DNA of 64,000 nt from Flavobacteriales bacterium (GCA_016713865.1 JADJOG010000014.1:1-64000); one strand, 5' to 3'. Shown: positions 8,742-20,372, counted from the first letter of the stretch. Notes: generated by a model not told the origin, from the sequence alone. A program made the numbers and translations.

Positions 8742-11174
8742 ATGCGCATCTCCTGGAACTGGCTCCTTCAACATGTCGCACCCGACCTCGCGCCGCAGGA
8801 TGCTGCCGAGGTGCTCACCAGCACCGGCCTCGAGGTGGAGAGCGTCGAGCGTTTCGAGCCGATCAAGGGCATGCTGCACGGCGTAGTGGTGGGCCATGTG
8901 CTCGAATGCGCCAAGCACCCCGATGCCGATCGCCTGAGCTTGACGGTGGTTGATGCGGGCCAAGGCGAACCGCTGCGGATCGTGTGCGGCGCACTCAATG
9001 TGGCGGTCGGGCAGAAGGTGCTGGTGGCTACGGTTGGCGCCACGCTGCTCATGAGCGATGGCGGCAGCCTCACGATCAAGAAGAGCAAGATCCGCGGGCA
9101 GGAGAGCAACGGCATGATCTGCGCGGAGGATGAGCTGGGCCTGGGCCAGAGCCACGCGGGCATCCTCGTGCTCGCCACCGATGCCGTGCCCGGCACACCA
9201 GCCGCGCAATACCTCGGCCTCACCAGCGATCATGTGCTCGAGATCGGCCTTACGCCCAATCGCACCGATGCCATGGGTCATGTGGGCGTCGCGCGCGACC
9301 TCTTGGCGGCGCTGAATCATCGGCGCGGGCTCAACCTGGAACTAAGCTGCCCGACATCGCGGCTTTCGCGCAGGACGATGATGCGCGCAGCACGGCGGTG
9401 GAGGGTGCGCGATGCCTTCGCTTGTCCGCGCTATGCGGGTGTCACGCTCACGCAGGTGAAGGTGGGCCCATCGCCGAAATGGCTGCAGGACCGCCTGCTC
9501 GCCATCGGCCTGAAACCGATCAACAACGTGGTGGACGCCACCAACTACGTGCAGCACGAGCTGGGGCAGCCCTTGCACGCTTTCGATGCAGATACCCTCG
9601 CGGGCAAACGGATCGTGGTGCGCATGGCTGCGGCGGATGAGCCATTCGTCACCCTCGATGGCAAGGAGCGCAAACTCGATGCGGCCGACCTCGTGATCGC
9701 CGATGCGGAGAAGCCTGCTTGCATCGCGGGCGTGTTCGGTGGCGCGGCAAGCGGCGTGAGCGATGCAACGACAAGCGTATTCCTCGAGAGCGCGTGCTTC
9801 GATCCGTCAACGATCCGCCGCACGGCGCGCAGGCATGGGCTGAACACCGATGCCTCGTTCCGTTTCGAGCGCGGCGTTGATCCGGAGATCACCGTTTACG
9901 CCCTGAAGCGCGCGGCACTGCTGCTGAAGGAGATCGCTGGCGCGCGAATCTCATCGCCGGTGACCGATATCGATCACGGGCGCAGGAGCCGCACCGAGGT
10001 GAAGCTCAGCTTCCATGATGTGCATGCCCTCACCGGCGTGTCCATCCCGGCCGATCAGGTGGTGCGCATCCTGGAGCTGCTCGATTTCCGCGTGATGGAC
10101 CGCAACGCGCAGAACATCACCGTGCAAGTGCCCGCCTACCGAGTCGATGTGTCGCGCCCGGCCGATGTGATCGAAGAGATTCTGCGCATCCACGGCTTCG
10201 ATCAAGTGCCGCTGCCCGAGCGCCTCCAGGTGCCGCCGGTGATTCCCGGTCCGCTCACCATTGATCGTTTGCGCCGTCAACTGGGCGGTCATCTGTCCGC
10301 ACGCGGCTTCCGCGAAGCCATGACGCCCTCGCTCGTGAGTGCCAAGCGCGCCTTGGCCGGTGTCGAAGGCGATGGCGCGCTGATCCACTTGAGCAATCCG
10401 CTCAGCTCTGAATTGGATGTGCTGCGGCCAACCATATTGCACGGCATGCTGGGTGCGGTGGCGCACAACCTCAATCGCCAGGCGCGCGACCTGCGCTTCT
10501 TCGAGCATGGCCGCACCTACGTGTCGGCGTCGTCAGGGTCCAAGGAGACCGAGGCCATGGCCTTCGCGATCACCGGCAAGCGCTGGATGGAGAGCTGGCG
10601 CAGCGATGATCGCGCCACCGAGCGCGCCGATGCGCAGGAAGAAGTGGAACTGATGCTCCGCTCGCTGGGTCTGCTCGCTACGTCGAAGTGGAACGATGCC
10701 GCGCATCCCTTGCTCGATGAGGCCGCCGAGGTGGAAGTGAAAGGGGCTCGCATCGGCGTGCTGGGCCGTGTGAAGGCGTATGAGCTGCGCGCGGCGGATG
10801 TGAGCCAACCGGTCTTCTTCGCCGAACTGGATATGGATGCGCTGCTCGCGGCGTGCCGTGCGGTCGCTGGCGGCTTCGCTGAATTGCCGAGGCATCCGGC
10901 CGTGCGCCGCGACCTGAGCCTGCTGCTGCCGTCCGATGCGCGGTTCGAGACGCTGCGCGCCATCGCCTTCAAGGCCGAGCGCAAGCTGCTCCGTGAGGTG
11001 GGCCTCTTCGATGTCTATCAAGGCGACAAGCTGCCCGCCGATAAGAAGAGCTATGCGCTCAGTTTCATCCTGCGCGACGATGAGCGCACGCTCACCGATG
11101 ATCAAGTGGACAAGGCGATGGGACGCATCCGTTCCGCCATGGAGCAGGAAGCAGGCGCGCAGCTGCGGGGCTGA
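8742..11174 (+). CDS. pheT: Phenylalanine--tRNA ligase beta subunit
   Basis: 810 residues, the usual length. PheT pairs with PheS to charge tRNA-Phe. Domains in order: tRNA-binding EMAP-like domain (residues 38-150; GVVVGHVLECAKHPDADRL), B3/B4 editing domain (ACPRYAGVTL and INNVVDATNYV), B5 domain, catalytic-like core, and the C-terminal anticodon-binding FDX-ACB domain (RHPAVRRDLSLLL to the end). Bases about 9345 to 9408 are translated in a wrong frame: the assembled product reads SCPTSRLSRRTMMRAARRW, while the neighbouring frame gives KLPDIAAFAQDDDARSTAVE, which fits the family. A lost base near 9344 and an extra G near 9405 cancel, so the ORF stays open. pheS is not in the window. Confidence 0.96.
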   Translation: MRISWNWLLQHVAPDLAPQDAAEVLTSTGLEVESVERFEPIKGMLHGVVVGHVLECAKHPDADRLSLTVVDAGQGEPLRIVCGALNVAVGQKVLVATVGATLLMSDGGSLTIKKSKIRGQESNGMICAEDELGLGQSHAGILVLATDAVPGTPAAQYLGLTSDHVLEIGLTPNRTDAMGHVGVARDLLAALNHRRGLNLELSCPTSRLSRRTMMRAARRWRVRDAFACPRYAGVTLTQVKVGPSPKWLQDRLLAIGLKPINNVVDATNYVQHELGQPLHAFDADTLAGKRIVVRMAAADEPFVTLDGKERKLDAADLVIADAEKPACIAGVFGGAASGVSDATTSVFLESACFDPSTIRRTARRHGLNTDASFRFERGVDPEITVYALKRAALLLKEIAGARISSPVTDIDHGRRSRTEVKLSFHDVHALTGVSIPADQVVRILELLDFRVMDRNAQNITVQVPAYRVDVSRPADVIEEILRIHGFDQVPLPERLQVPPVIPGPLTIDRLRRQLGGHLSARGFREAMTPSLVSAKRALAGVEGDGALIHLSNPLSSELDVLRPTILHGMLGAVAHNLNRQARDLRFFEHGRTYVSASSGSKETEAMAFAITGKRWMESWRSDDRATERADAQEEVELMLRSLGLLATSKWNDAAHPLLDEAAEVEVKGARIGVLGRVKAYELRAADVSQPVFFAELDMDALLAACRAVAGGFAELPRHPAVRRDLSLLLPSDARFETLRAIAFKAERKLLREVGLFDVYQGDKLPADKKSYALSFILRDDERTLTDDQVDKAMGRIRSAMEQEAGAQLRG

Positions 11175-11180
11175 TCGCGC

Positions 11181-12851
11181 TTAACGCAGCTTATAGCTCA
11201 GGCTCAAGAGCGCGCCGAACGCATTGCTGCGCCGTGCGATCACCGGTCCGCTGATCGCATCCATCAATTGGCCGCGCGCCATCGGCTCGATGCCCACGCT
11301 CCATGCGCTATTGAACCGGTAACGCGCGTAGGCGCGCGCGCTCCAGCCCAACGACCATTGCTGCACGGCGGCCTCGCGCAAGGGCACATCGGTCTCGTCG
11401 TTCTCCGATGGAAGGCTTCCGCTGCGCGCGGTGAGCAGGCCGATGGAAGGCCCGCCACGCACACCGAAGCTCCAACGGCCCTGCACGATATGCGCATCGA
11501 ATAGCAGCGGCACCTCGAGGTAGCTCGTGCGCACGCTGAATGCGCGTGGGGAGCGCACGCTCACGATGGCCGTTGTATCGAAGGAATACCGCAGCACTTG
11601 AACGGTGGTATTCACGTTGAAGCCCGTGTGAATGATCTGCTCGTTCACCGTATCCGTGCCGGTGATGATGAGAATGGTGGTGTCGATTGACTGCAGGTAC
11701 CAATTGCGCGTGACCTCCCATGCGGTGGTGCGTTGCTCTGGCGTGGTGAAGCGATCGTTGTAGCTCGTATGATGCACGCCGAATCCGAAGCCCACGTTGC
11801 GGCCCATGTGCATGAGTTCCGCCCCGAATGCGAGCGCATCGTCGGATGAAACATCCAAGTCATCGTAGCGATCACTGGTAATGCGGCTCATGGTGCGCTG
11901 CGCGCCGAAGAGCATGCTGATCTCCCAAGGGCTTCGTGCGGTGATCAATGGTGGTGGCAAGGGCACCGGGACTTCGGCGGTGGCGCTGTCTTTCGGCAAT
12001 GCATCGCCACTGATTGCTGGCTCATCCGCAGCAACAGTGATTGCGGTCGGTTGCGCGTCCAGTATGCTCGCAGGCGCGTCGATCAATGCATCCGTCACGG
12101 TGCTTTGGGCAGGTACTGCGGCATCGTGCGCTTCCGGTTCGAATGAAGGAGTCGCAACCGCGGCGAAGTCGCTGACGGGTTCGTCAGTTGTTGCATCCGT
12201 GCTCGGCTCGTTCCCTGCAGTTGCCTCATCGGTTGAATGCGCGGGCTCAGGCTCTTCGCTCAATGTTCCAGTGGCGTGCTCCGATGTTCCATCAGCGACT
12301 TGTCCGTGGCTCTGATCATCAACGGGCGTGTGATGCGTTTCCACAGTGAACGTGGTAGTAGGGGTTGCGGCGACAGGCTTTTGCACCATGGGCTGCGACG
12401 CAGCGGCGCGCGATTGCCTCGGAGCCGATGAATTGCTCTTCGTGGTGCTTGTTGTTGCGGTTTCAACAGGCGTGCTCGTGTTCTGTGGCACAATTGCCTC
12501 GTCTGCTAGCGTCAGTGATCCGGTAGAAGGCGTGAGTGCTTCGGCTGCGAGCGAGGTTTCGGTTTCAACCTGAAGCGGAGCCTTGTCTTCTGTCTTGTTT
12601 TCGGTTGGTGCGGTTGCGGTCACGGATACGTTCGCATCGGCGATTGATGACGCTTGCTCGTTGGCAGGCCAAAGCAGCCAGGTGATGAATGCGAGCGGGA
12701 TCAAACCCAGCAGGTACCACGCGCCCTTGCGCTTGCGGCGTTGCGCGGCAATGCTCTGCTGCGCGCTCAGCCAGGCCCCCTCATCGAAGGGGAAGGCGCG
12801 CTCTTCCAGCTTCTGCCGGGCCAGCTCGTCGAATTGCTCGTTCAGGCTCAT
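11181..12851 (-). CDS. Predicted envelope-spanning protein: inner-membrane anchor plus C-terminal beta-barrel-like domain
   Basis: 556 residues from the ATG at 12851. This start overlaps the sigma-factor stop by four bases (ATGA), so the two are translationally coupled. Residues 1-50 are a charged cytoplasmic part (SLNEQFDELARQKLEE), then comes one membrane helix (WYLLGLIPLAFITWLLW), then about 270 residues of low-complexity Thr/Ala/Glu/Ser-rich linker. The last 230 residues alternate in the manner of outer-membrane beta strands (MLFGAQRTMSR to a terminal ALLSLSYKLR). The gene's place after an ECF sigma factor suggests it acts as an anti-sigma or signal relay that reads envelope state. No zinc anti-sigma motif is seen. 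Function is inferred from context only. Confidence 0.7.
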   Translation of the reverse strand: MSLNEQFDELARQKLEERAFPFDEGAWLSAQQSIAAQRRKRKGAWYLLGLIPLAFITWLLWPANEQASSIADANVSVTATAPTENKTEDKAPLQVETETSLAAEALTPSTGSLTLADEAIVPQNTSTPVETATTSTTKSNSSAPRQSRAAASQPMVQKPVAATPTTTFTVETHHTPVDDQSHGQVADGTSEHATGTLSEEPEPAHSTDEATAGNEPSTDATTDEPVSDFAAVATPSFEPEAHDAAVPAQSTVTDALIDAPASILDAQPTAITVAADEPAISGDALPKDSATAEVPVPLPPPLITARSPWEISMLFGAQRTMSRITSDRYDDLDVSSDDALAFGAELMHMGRNVGFGFGVHHTSYNDRFTTPEQRTTAWEVTRNWYLQSIDTTILIITGTDTVNEQIIHTGFNVNTTVQVLRYSFDTTAIVSVRSPRAFSVRTSYLEVPLLFDAHIVQGRWSFGVRGGPSIGLLTARSGSLPSENDETDVPLREAAVQQWSLGWSARAYARYRFNSAWSVGIEPMARGQLMDAISGPVIARRSNAFGALLSLSYKLR

Positions 12852-13411
12852 CGTATTGCGGTCTTGGCCATGGCGGGCGCCGCGAGGCGCGCGATGGCGG
12901 TTTGCATGACTTGGCGCGCATGGCTCACGTGCCACTTGCTTGTTCCTTCACTGATGCCCAGCATCCGTGCGATCTCGTGATGCGCGAAACCATCGATCGC
13001 GAAGAGGTTGAACACCTTGCGCGACATCTCGGGCACGCGCAGCAGCAGCTCGCCGAAGGCATCGGCGTCCATCTGCTTCAGGTAGTCGTTCACCTCGGTG
13101 AGCGTGCCTTCGTCAAGCGGTGCATCGAGCTGCTCGGCCTCCTTGCGGGGCTTCTCGTGGCGGTGGTTATCGATCACGGTGTTGATCATGATGCGTCGGG
13201 TCCAGAGCTCAAAGGGTACTTCGGGGCGGCGCTTGCTCAGGTTGGTGAGGATCTTCAGGAAGCCTTGGTTCACGCGGTCGAGGGCGTCCTGCCGATTGCG
13301 CTCGTAGCGGCTGCATACCGACATCATCTGACCATACAAGGCGCGGTACAATTCGTACTGCGCCTTGGGCTCCTCCTTGAGGCAGCGTGCTATGAGGCTT
13401 TCCTCGATCAT
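12848..13411 (-). CDS. ECF-type RNA polymerase sigma factor
   Basis: 187 residues from the ATG at 13411 (MIEESLIARCLKEEP). An upstream in-frame start exists at 13462 but runs through a hairpin, so the internal ATG is preferred. Region 2 is visible as AQYELYRALYGQMMSVCSRY, then FELWTRRIMINTVIDNHR. Region 4 holds the helix-turn-helix FAHHEIARMLGISEGTSKWHVSHAR. The gene overlaps the downstream membrane protein by four bases. ECF factors are normally held inactive by a membrane partner encoded next to them, which here would be the downstream gene. Confidence 0.93.
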   Translation of the reverse strand: MIEESLIARCLKEEPKAQYELYRALYGQMMSVCSRYERNRQDALDRVNQGFLKILTNLSKRRPEVPFELWTRRIMINTVIDNHRHEKPRKEAEQLDAPLDEGTLTEVNDYLKQMDADAFGELLLRVPEMSRKVFNLFAIDGFAHHEIARMLGISEGTSKWHVSHARQVMQTAIARLAAPAMAKTAIR

Positions 13412-13423
13412 CTCCTTCGCACC

Positions 13424-13454
13424 GAAGGGCGCCCGCCTAATGCGGACGCCCTTC
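13424..13454 (-). terminator. Hairpin between secreted PKD gene and sigma factor
   Basis: An 8-bp outer stem (GAAGGGCG at 13424 pairing with CGCCCTTC ending 13454) encloses a short inner CCGC/GCGG stem. It lies between the stop of the upstream secreted protein (13472) and the sigma-factor start. There is no clear T-run, so termination is a guess. Confidence 0.4.
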
Positions 13455-13471
13455 AGCGGCAATCAGGCGCT

Positions 13472-15244
13472 TCAGTGCTTCACGAAGCGGATGTTCATCG
13501 CGTTGGTATCGTTGCCGATGCGCAGCACATACATGCCGGGCACGAGGTGGGAGGCGCTGAGGTCTATGCGGTTGTCTCCATGCACGACGGCGAACTGGTC
13601 CTGTTGCAGCACGCGGCCATTGAGGTCGATGATGCTCATCGGCACGGTGCCGCTCACGGTGCTGCGGAAGCTCAGGCTCATGTTCTCCGATACGGGATTC
13701 GGCCATAGGCGCTGCTCGAAGAAGGATTGTTCCTCGATGGCGGTTGGCAACTGGTTGAGCACGCGGATGGTGAAGCCGCTGCGTACCACGCTCTCGAGCA
13801 CCATGCCCTCATAGAAGCCATCGCCATCGATGCTCACGCTATCGCAATAGGAGCTGGTGCAGCTGGCCGCGTCGCTCATGGTGAGGCAGAGCAAGTACGG
13901 GCCGCTGTTGCCATACACGTGCGTCGGGTAAGCCTCTGTGCTGCTGGTCCCATCGCCGAAGTCCCACTCGAACTGGAAGGGACTGGTGCCGGTGCTGAGG
14001 TTCCAGACCCAGAGCTCGTAGGGGATGGGCACGGGGCCTCCGTTCGGGTTGATGGTATCGAACTCGTAGGCTTGGATGACCCAGAAACCGGCCTGGCAGT
14101 TCGGAGTGTCGATCAAGCCATCAGGTCCGAGTATCACACTGTCGCAAGCGTATGCAAGGCAGCCGTTCGTGTCCGACATGTGGAGGCAAACAAGATGCTC
14201 TCCGGGTGTGGTGGCAGTGATGCTCTGCGTAGTCTCGCCTGTGTTCCAACTGAAGCTGTAGTTCACCGACGAGGATCCACCGGTTGAGCAATTGATGGCT
14301 TCAAGTGCCCATGGTATGGGTTGTCCAGACAAGGGGTCAGTGGCCTGCACCAATTGCACGCAAGCGTTGCATGTCGGCTCGTTCTCCATGCACATGCAGG
14401 TGACGTCCCAGGTACCTTGTGTTCCGAAGGGCGTGGTGCATGGCGTGCCCGGGAGATTGCCGCCATTCACGATCAGCAAGCAATCGAAAGCAGCCGGACC
14501 TGTTACGAGAACGCCATTGGCATCGAACAGCACGGTATCGCAGATGCTGCTGGTGCATCCATTGGCCAACATGCTCAGGCACGCGATGCCACCACCTGGG
14601 CCAGGGTACGTATAGGTGGTCTCGAATGCGTTGACCCCCATGGATGGGAAGTCCCAGAAGTAATCGATGGGCTCTTCGCCGTCGGTTGAGCAATTGCTGA
14701 ATGCGACCATGTAGGGTATCGGTGCGCCATTCCCATCAGTGACTTGCGATACGGTGAAGCATGCGGCACAATCGCCATTGGTGAAAATGCACTGGCATTG
14801 CGAATTCCAGATCCCGGGCTCACCGGCGAGCCCAGTGCAGGGGGTTCCGGGCAAGGCTGATCCTCCGATCGTTCCTGTGCAATCCGGTGTGTTTCCGCCG
14901 CAGTTGAAGGTCACGGAAACAGCTGTGCTATCCCCGAGCAGCGGGTTAATCTGGTATTGCATCACTTGGCTCTGAATGGCGCCGTTGCAGAGCGTGCTCA
15001 CGTTGAAGCCGCCACCAGCGGAAATCACGCTCAACGCCACGGAGAATGAGCAGTCCGGTGGCAGTAAAGGGACATCGATATTGATTGCTGGCAGGGTGGC
15101 CGGCATGCTCTCGATGTTCACGTAGGAGTTGGCGCTGCAACCGGATACCGTGCCGCTCAGGATCACGGTGTATTGCTGCGCAATGGCCAAGATGCCGCTG
15201 CAAAGGGCCGACGCCAGAGCCATTGATCGAATCGCGCTTTTCAT
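13472..15244 (-). CDS. Secreted PKD-domain protein with T9SS sorting domain
   Basis: 590 residues. It begins with a signal peptide (MKSAIRSMALASALCSGILAIAQ). Residues 25-110 match the start of the neighbouring paralogue at 15398-16771. Two Cys-rich modules follow, of the form PGTPC...G.W...C.C, and then PKD-like segments (SFSWNTGETTQSITATTPG; FEWDFGDGTSSTEAYPTHVY). The C-terminus has a T9SS type A sorting domain (LWPNPVSENMSLSF, NGRVLQQ, PGMYVLRI). It should be exported through the Sec system, cross the outer membrane by T9SS and be either anchored or released. The role is unknown; PKD domains often bind surfaces or glycans. It is paralogous to the gene directly upstream. Confidence 0.85.
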   Translation of the reverse strand: MKSAIRSMALASALCSGILAIAQQYTVILSGTVSGCSANSYVNIESMPATLPAINIDVPLLPPDCSFSVALSVISAGGGFNVSTLCNGAIQSQVMQYQINPLLGDSTAVSVTFNCGGNTPDCTGTIGGSALPGTPCTGLAGEPGIWNSQCQCIFTNGDCAACFTVSQVTDGNGAPIPYMVAFSNCSTDGEEPIDYFWDFPSMGVNAFETTYTYPGPGGGIACLSMLANGCTSSICDTVLFDANGVLVTGPAAFDCLLIVNGGNLPGTPCTTPFGTQGTWDVTCMCMENEPTCNACVQLVQATDPLSGQPIPWALEAINCSTGGSSSVNYSFSWNTGETTQSITATTPGEHLVCLHMSDTNGCLAYACDSVILGPDGLIDTPNCQAGFWVIQAYEFDTINPNGGPVPIPYELWVWNLSTGTSPFQFEWDFGDGTSSTEAYPTHVYGNSGPYLLCLTMSDAASCTSSYCDSVSIDGDGFYEGMVLESVVRSGFTIRVLNQLPTAIEEQSFFEQRLWPNPVSENMSLSFRSTVSGTVPMSIIDLNGRVLQQDQFAVVHGDNRIDLSASHLVPGMYVLRIGNDTNAMNIRFVKH

Positions 15245-15343
15245 GGGAGTGAAGTTCGGTTATCAGGGATTCACTACCATACACGAAGCAGCAAGGCTCG
15301 GGTTGGGTGCGAAGAAAGTTTTTCTTGGGGCAGCCAACGAACA

Positions 15344-15380
15344 CGAAGCCCCCGCCAGCACTGGGCTGACGGGGGCTTCG
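15344..15380 (-). terminator. GC-rich hairpin downstream of second PKD gene
   Basis: CGAAGCCCCCG at 15344 pairs with CGGGGGCTTCG ending at 15380, with an inner CAGC/GCTG pairing. It lies 18 bases past the stop of the 15398-16771 gene and upstream of the next gene on the same strand, so it would separate the two transcripts. No strong T-run. Confidence 0.55.
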
Positions 15381-15397
15381 TTGAGTTCTGATTCGGC

Positions 15398-16771
15398 CTA
15401 GTTCGCCTTCACGAAGCGCAGGCTGATGGCCTTGCCCTGCTGATCCAAGGCGCGCAGGGTGTACACGCCTGCGTGCAGGGCATCGGCATTCACCACATGC
15501 TGGCTGCGACCCATGGCGGCGGTTCGGCGCTCGTTCTGCACCAAGCGGCCATTCACGTCGTAGATCGCGACGTCCACAGCGCCTTCGGCCAAGGTGACCA
15601 GCGAAAGGTTGAGGTCGCCGGTGGTCGGGTTCGGCCATAGCGCCGCGTTGGTGAGCGTCGAAGCATCATTCACGCCCATCACCAAGGGGTTCTGCACGTT
15701 GATGGTGAAGCCGTCCTGACGAGCGCCGCTGGCAGCACCGATGTCTTCGAGGATGAGGCCTTCGAGGATGCCATCGCCATTGATGCTTACGCTGTCGCAG
15801 TATACGCTGGTGCAGCCGCTGGCATCGGCAATGGTGAGGCAGAGCAGGTAGGGGCCGTTGCCGCTGTAGGTGTGCGATGGGTATGCCACGGTGCTCGTGC
15901 TGCCATCGCCGAAGTCCCAAGAGTAGGTCATGGGGCCAGTGCCGCTGCTGAGGTTCCAAACCCACACTTCGTAAGGGATTGGTGTTCCACCTCCGTTCGG
16001 GCTCAAGCTGTCGCCTTCCATCGCTTGCATCACCCAGAAGCCGGCTTGGCATGAACCGCTCGTGCCTGGAATGCAATTGCAATCAGCATCCCAGGTACCA
16101 AGCGCATTCGCACCCAAGAGCCAGCACGGTGTTCCGGGAAGAGCCGGGCCGTTGAGCGAGCCCAAACAATCATAGGCGCCACCGCTGGTATCAGGCATGC
16201 ACACGCAATTGGCCGACCAGATACCGGTGGCTCCGTTCGGTGAGGTGCAAGCCGTGCCGGGTTGTGCAGGTCCGTTGGCCACGCCTTCGCAATCGAGGTT
16301 GCCTCCGTTGGCCACGCACACGCAGCTCGCGCTCCAGGTTCCTGCAACACCGAGGAGAGTGGTGCAAGCGGTTCCGGGCATGGCGCTGCCGCCGGGAATA
16401 CCGAGGCAATCCGTGATGCCATTGCCGCAGTTGAAGCTGACGAACACCGCAGTGCTGTCGAGCATCGGCGGCACCTGGTACTGCACCACCTGACTCTGCA
16501 TGGCGCCGAGGCATGGCGTGCTGATGGTGAAGCCGCCGCCTTGCGAGGCCATGGCCAACGTAATGGTGAAGGAGCACGATGGCGGCAGCACGGGCACATC
16601 GATATCGAGCGAGGGCTGAGTGCCCGGCAGCGTAGCGATATGCACGTAGCTGTTGGCTGAGCAGCCAACGATGGTGCCGCCTACCACCACACTGTAGGGC
16701 TGTTGGGCCATGGCTGCCATGCCGAAGGCAGCAGCGAAAGCAAGCGAGGCTGAGCGAAGAGGTGTCTTCAT
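15398..16771 (-). CDS. Secreted PKD-domain protein with T9SS sorting domain (paralogue)
   Basis: 457 residues with a signal peptide (MKTPLRSASLAFAAAFGMAAMAQ). It is a shorter paralogue of the downstream gene: both share the VGCSANSYVHIATLPGTQP-type N-terminal domain, a run of Cys modules and a PKD segment. There are three Cys modules here (DCLGIPGGSAMPGTAC, DCEGVANGPAQPGTAC, DCLGSLNGPALPGTPC, each followed by a GxW and a CxC pair). Then comes a PKD-like stretch (YSWDFGDGSTSTVAYPSHTY) and a T9SS domain (LWPNPTTGDLNLSLV, NGRLVQNE, GVYTLRA). Predicted outside the cell or on its surface; function unknown. Confidence 0.85.
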   Translation of the reverse strand: MKTPLRSASLAFAAAFGMAAMAQQPYSVVVGGTIVGCSANSYVHIATLPGTQPSLDIDVPVLPPSCSFTITLAMASQGGGFTISTPCLGAMQSQVVQYQVPPMLDSTAVFVSFNCGNGITDCLGIPGGSAMPGTACTTLLGVAGTWSASCVCVANGGNLDCEGVANGPAQPGTACTSPNGATGIWSANCVCMPDTSGGAYDCLGSLNGPALPGTPCWLLGANALGTWDADCNCIPGTSGSCQAGFWVMQAMEGDSLSPNGGGTPIPYEVWVWNLSSGTGPMTYSWDFGDGSTSTVAYPSHTYSGNGPYLLCLTIADASGCTSVYCDSVSINGDGILEGLILEDIGAASGARQDGFTINVQNPLVMGVNDASTLTNAALWPNPTTGDLNLSLVTLAEGAVDVAIYDVNGRLVQNERRTAAMGRSQHVVNADALHAGVYTLRALDQQGKAISLRFVKAN

Positions 16772-16851
16772 GTCTGAGGATTTGGTTGCGTGTACTTCCC
16801 TACACGGTGCGATTCGCCAAATGGTTGGGCGAAAGTGAAGAAATTCTGCCG

Positions 16852-18894
<2,043 letters not shown>

Positions 18895-18922
18895 GGAACT
18901 TTGCTCTTGTATAGCGCGTTCG

Positions 18923-20284
18923 TTAGTTGGTGGCGCCATCCTTCAACTTTCCTTTGATTTCATCAAGTTGCTTCTTCAAAAGGCGGTTCACGACCTCCTT
19001 CATATCAGTATCAGAAATTATGTCGGAATATGTGTATCGCCTTTCATCGGCAGAGCTTTGTCCGATGAAGAACACATAGTCGTCAAGCCTAATCCTAAGC
19101 GTTTGATGTACACTGAACATATCAAGTCCATTACTCCTAAAACTCTTGTGGTTCACTTGACATGTCAAGCTCTCAATCATGTTTTCCGCATAACGAGGCG
19201 GAGGAGTAGTAGCAAGGGTTTTCCTTATAAGTTCTTCCTGCTCATTCACGCGATAGTCAGTCCTGTAAGAGTTGTCTGTCAACCTCCTATAAACGTTTTC
19301 CATGAAAAGATCATCAAGCTCACGATGCTTAGCTTCGAACAGCTCGAACAGGGGCTTGAAGTGTTTGAAGTAGTGATCTGCAACGACTTGATGGCTCTTC
19401 TTGATAGCATCCGCACTCAATTGACCTGCGCGGACCTCAATCTTGAATAGACTAATCTCCTTGTCAATATCATCCTCGTCTTCAATGCTCAAGCCATCAG
19501 CGGCGCGCAAGCTCAATCGAGTTGTAGCAATACAACAATCTCGAATGAATAACCGGAATGGGTCCAAGTCACCTGCATCGGCTTTCTGCAACGCAGTGAT
19601 GTAGGCTGTTTTTTGAGTTGCACGGATGACGATCGGGGTGTAACCCGAACGCATCAAGATGTAGTTTACCAGCAACCGAGCTACGCGGCCATTGCCATCA
19701 TCGAATGGGTGGATTCTTATGAAGCGATAATGGAAGTCCGCCGCTAGCTCTACAGGATGCGCTTTTGATGTCCGATGCCAATTCATCAATTCCTGCATTC
19801 GAACTGGCACATCCAAAGGATCTTCATAGTGGAATATTTCTCCATTCGATAGACGGACGGAGTTAGGGTGTTGCTTGTATTCGCCAACCTTCTTTTTTTT
19901 TTCTTCGGGTAGGTTCGCCGTCGTAAGTTAAGGCCTCCTTGAAGTATGGCTTCACCAATATGACCTGATTCAATTCCCGAATATCGCTTTCTGGAGCTCT
20001 CGTGAATTGTCTTGCGCCCATTCACGTACCTTATGAATAGCCACATCGTGGGCTTGCATTTCGTCATATTCTCTCTTCGTGTGGTCACCTACAGTGCGAT
20101 CGAAGATCAGGAGAAGCTCAGTTTCGCCATAGGTGAGTGTATTGCCCTCAATGTGGTTGCTATTGAAGTTCCACTCCAGACGGAGTTTCTTCCACAGTCG
20201 ATCCGCATCCTCCCTCTTAAGGGCGCGTGTTTCGAATTGCTTCTTTAGCTGTTCAACTTCGTTGAAGTCAATTGACGATTGCAT
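18923..20284 (-). CDS. Fic domain protein (AMPylase-like), frameshifted as assembled
   Basis: Fic proteins transfer AMP or related groups to target hydroxyls. The start at 20284 (MQSSIDFNEVEQLKKQ) gives about 450 residues once frames are joined. The N-terminal part holds NSNHIEGNTLTYGET, matching the inhibitory (S/T)xxxE(G/N) helix that blocks ATP in class II Fic proteins. The catalytic motif HPFDDGNGRVARLLVNYIL follows. The last 150 residues include a winged-helix-like tail. Breaks: near 19990 (frame shifts after RELQ) and at a run of ten T (19893-19902). The joined middle reads DIRELNQVILVKPYFKEALT then KVGEYKQHPNSVRL. GC content here is visibly lower than in neighbours, suggesting acquisition. 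No toxin or antitoxin partner is adjacent. Confidence 0.85.
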
Positions 20285-20372
20285 GGCGCTTAACAGGTTT
20301 GTGCCTAGGAACACACCAATCTCCGGTTGAAGCTAACAGGCTACGAAGGTCGTCAGAAGCTCCGAACGCTGC

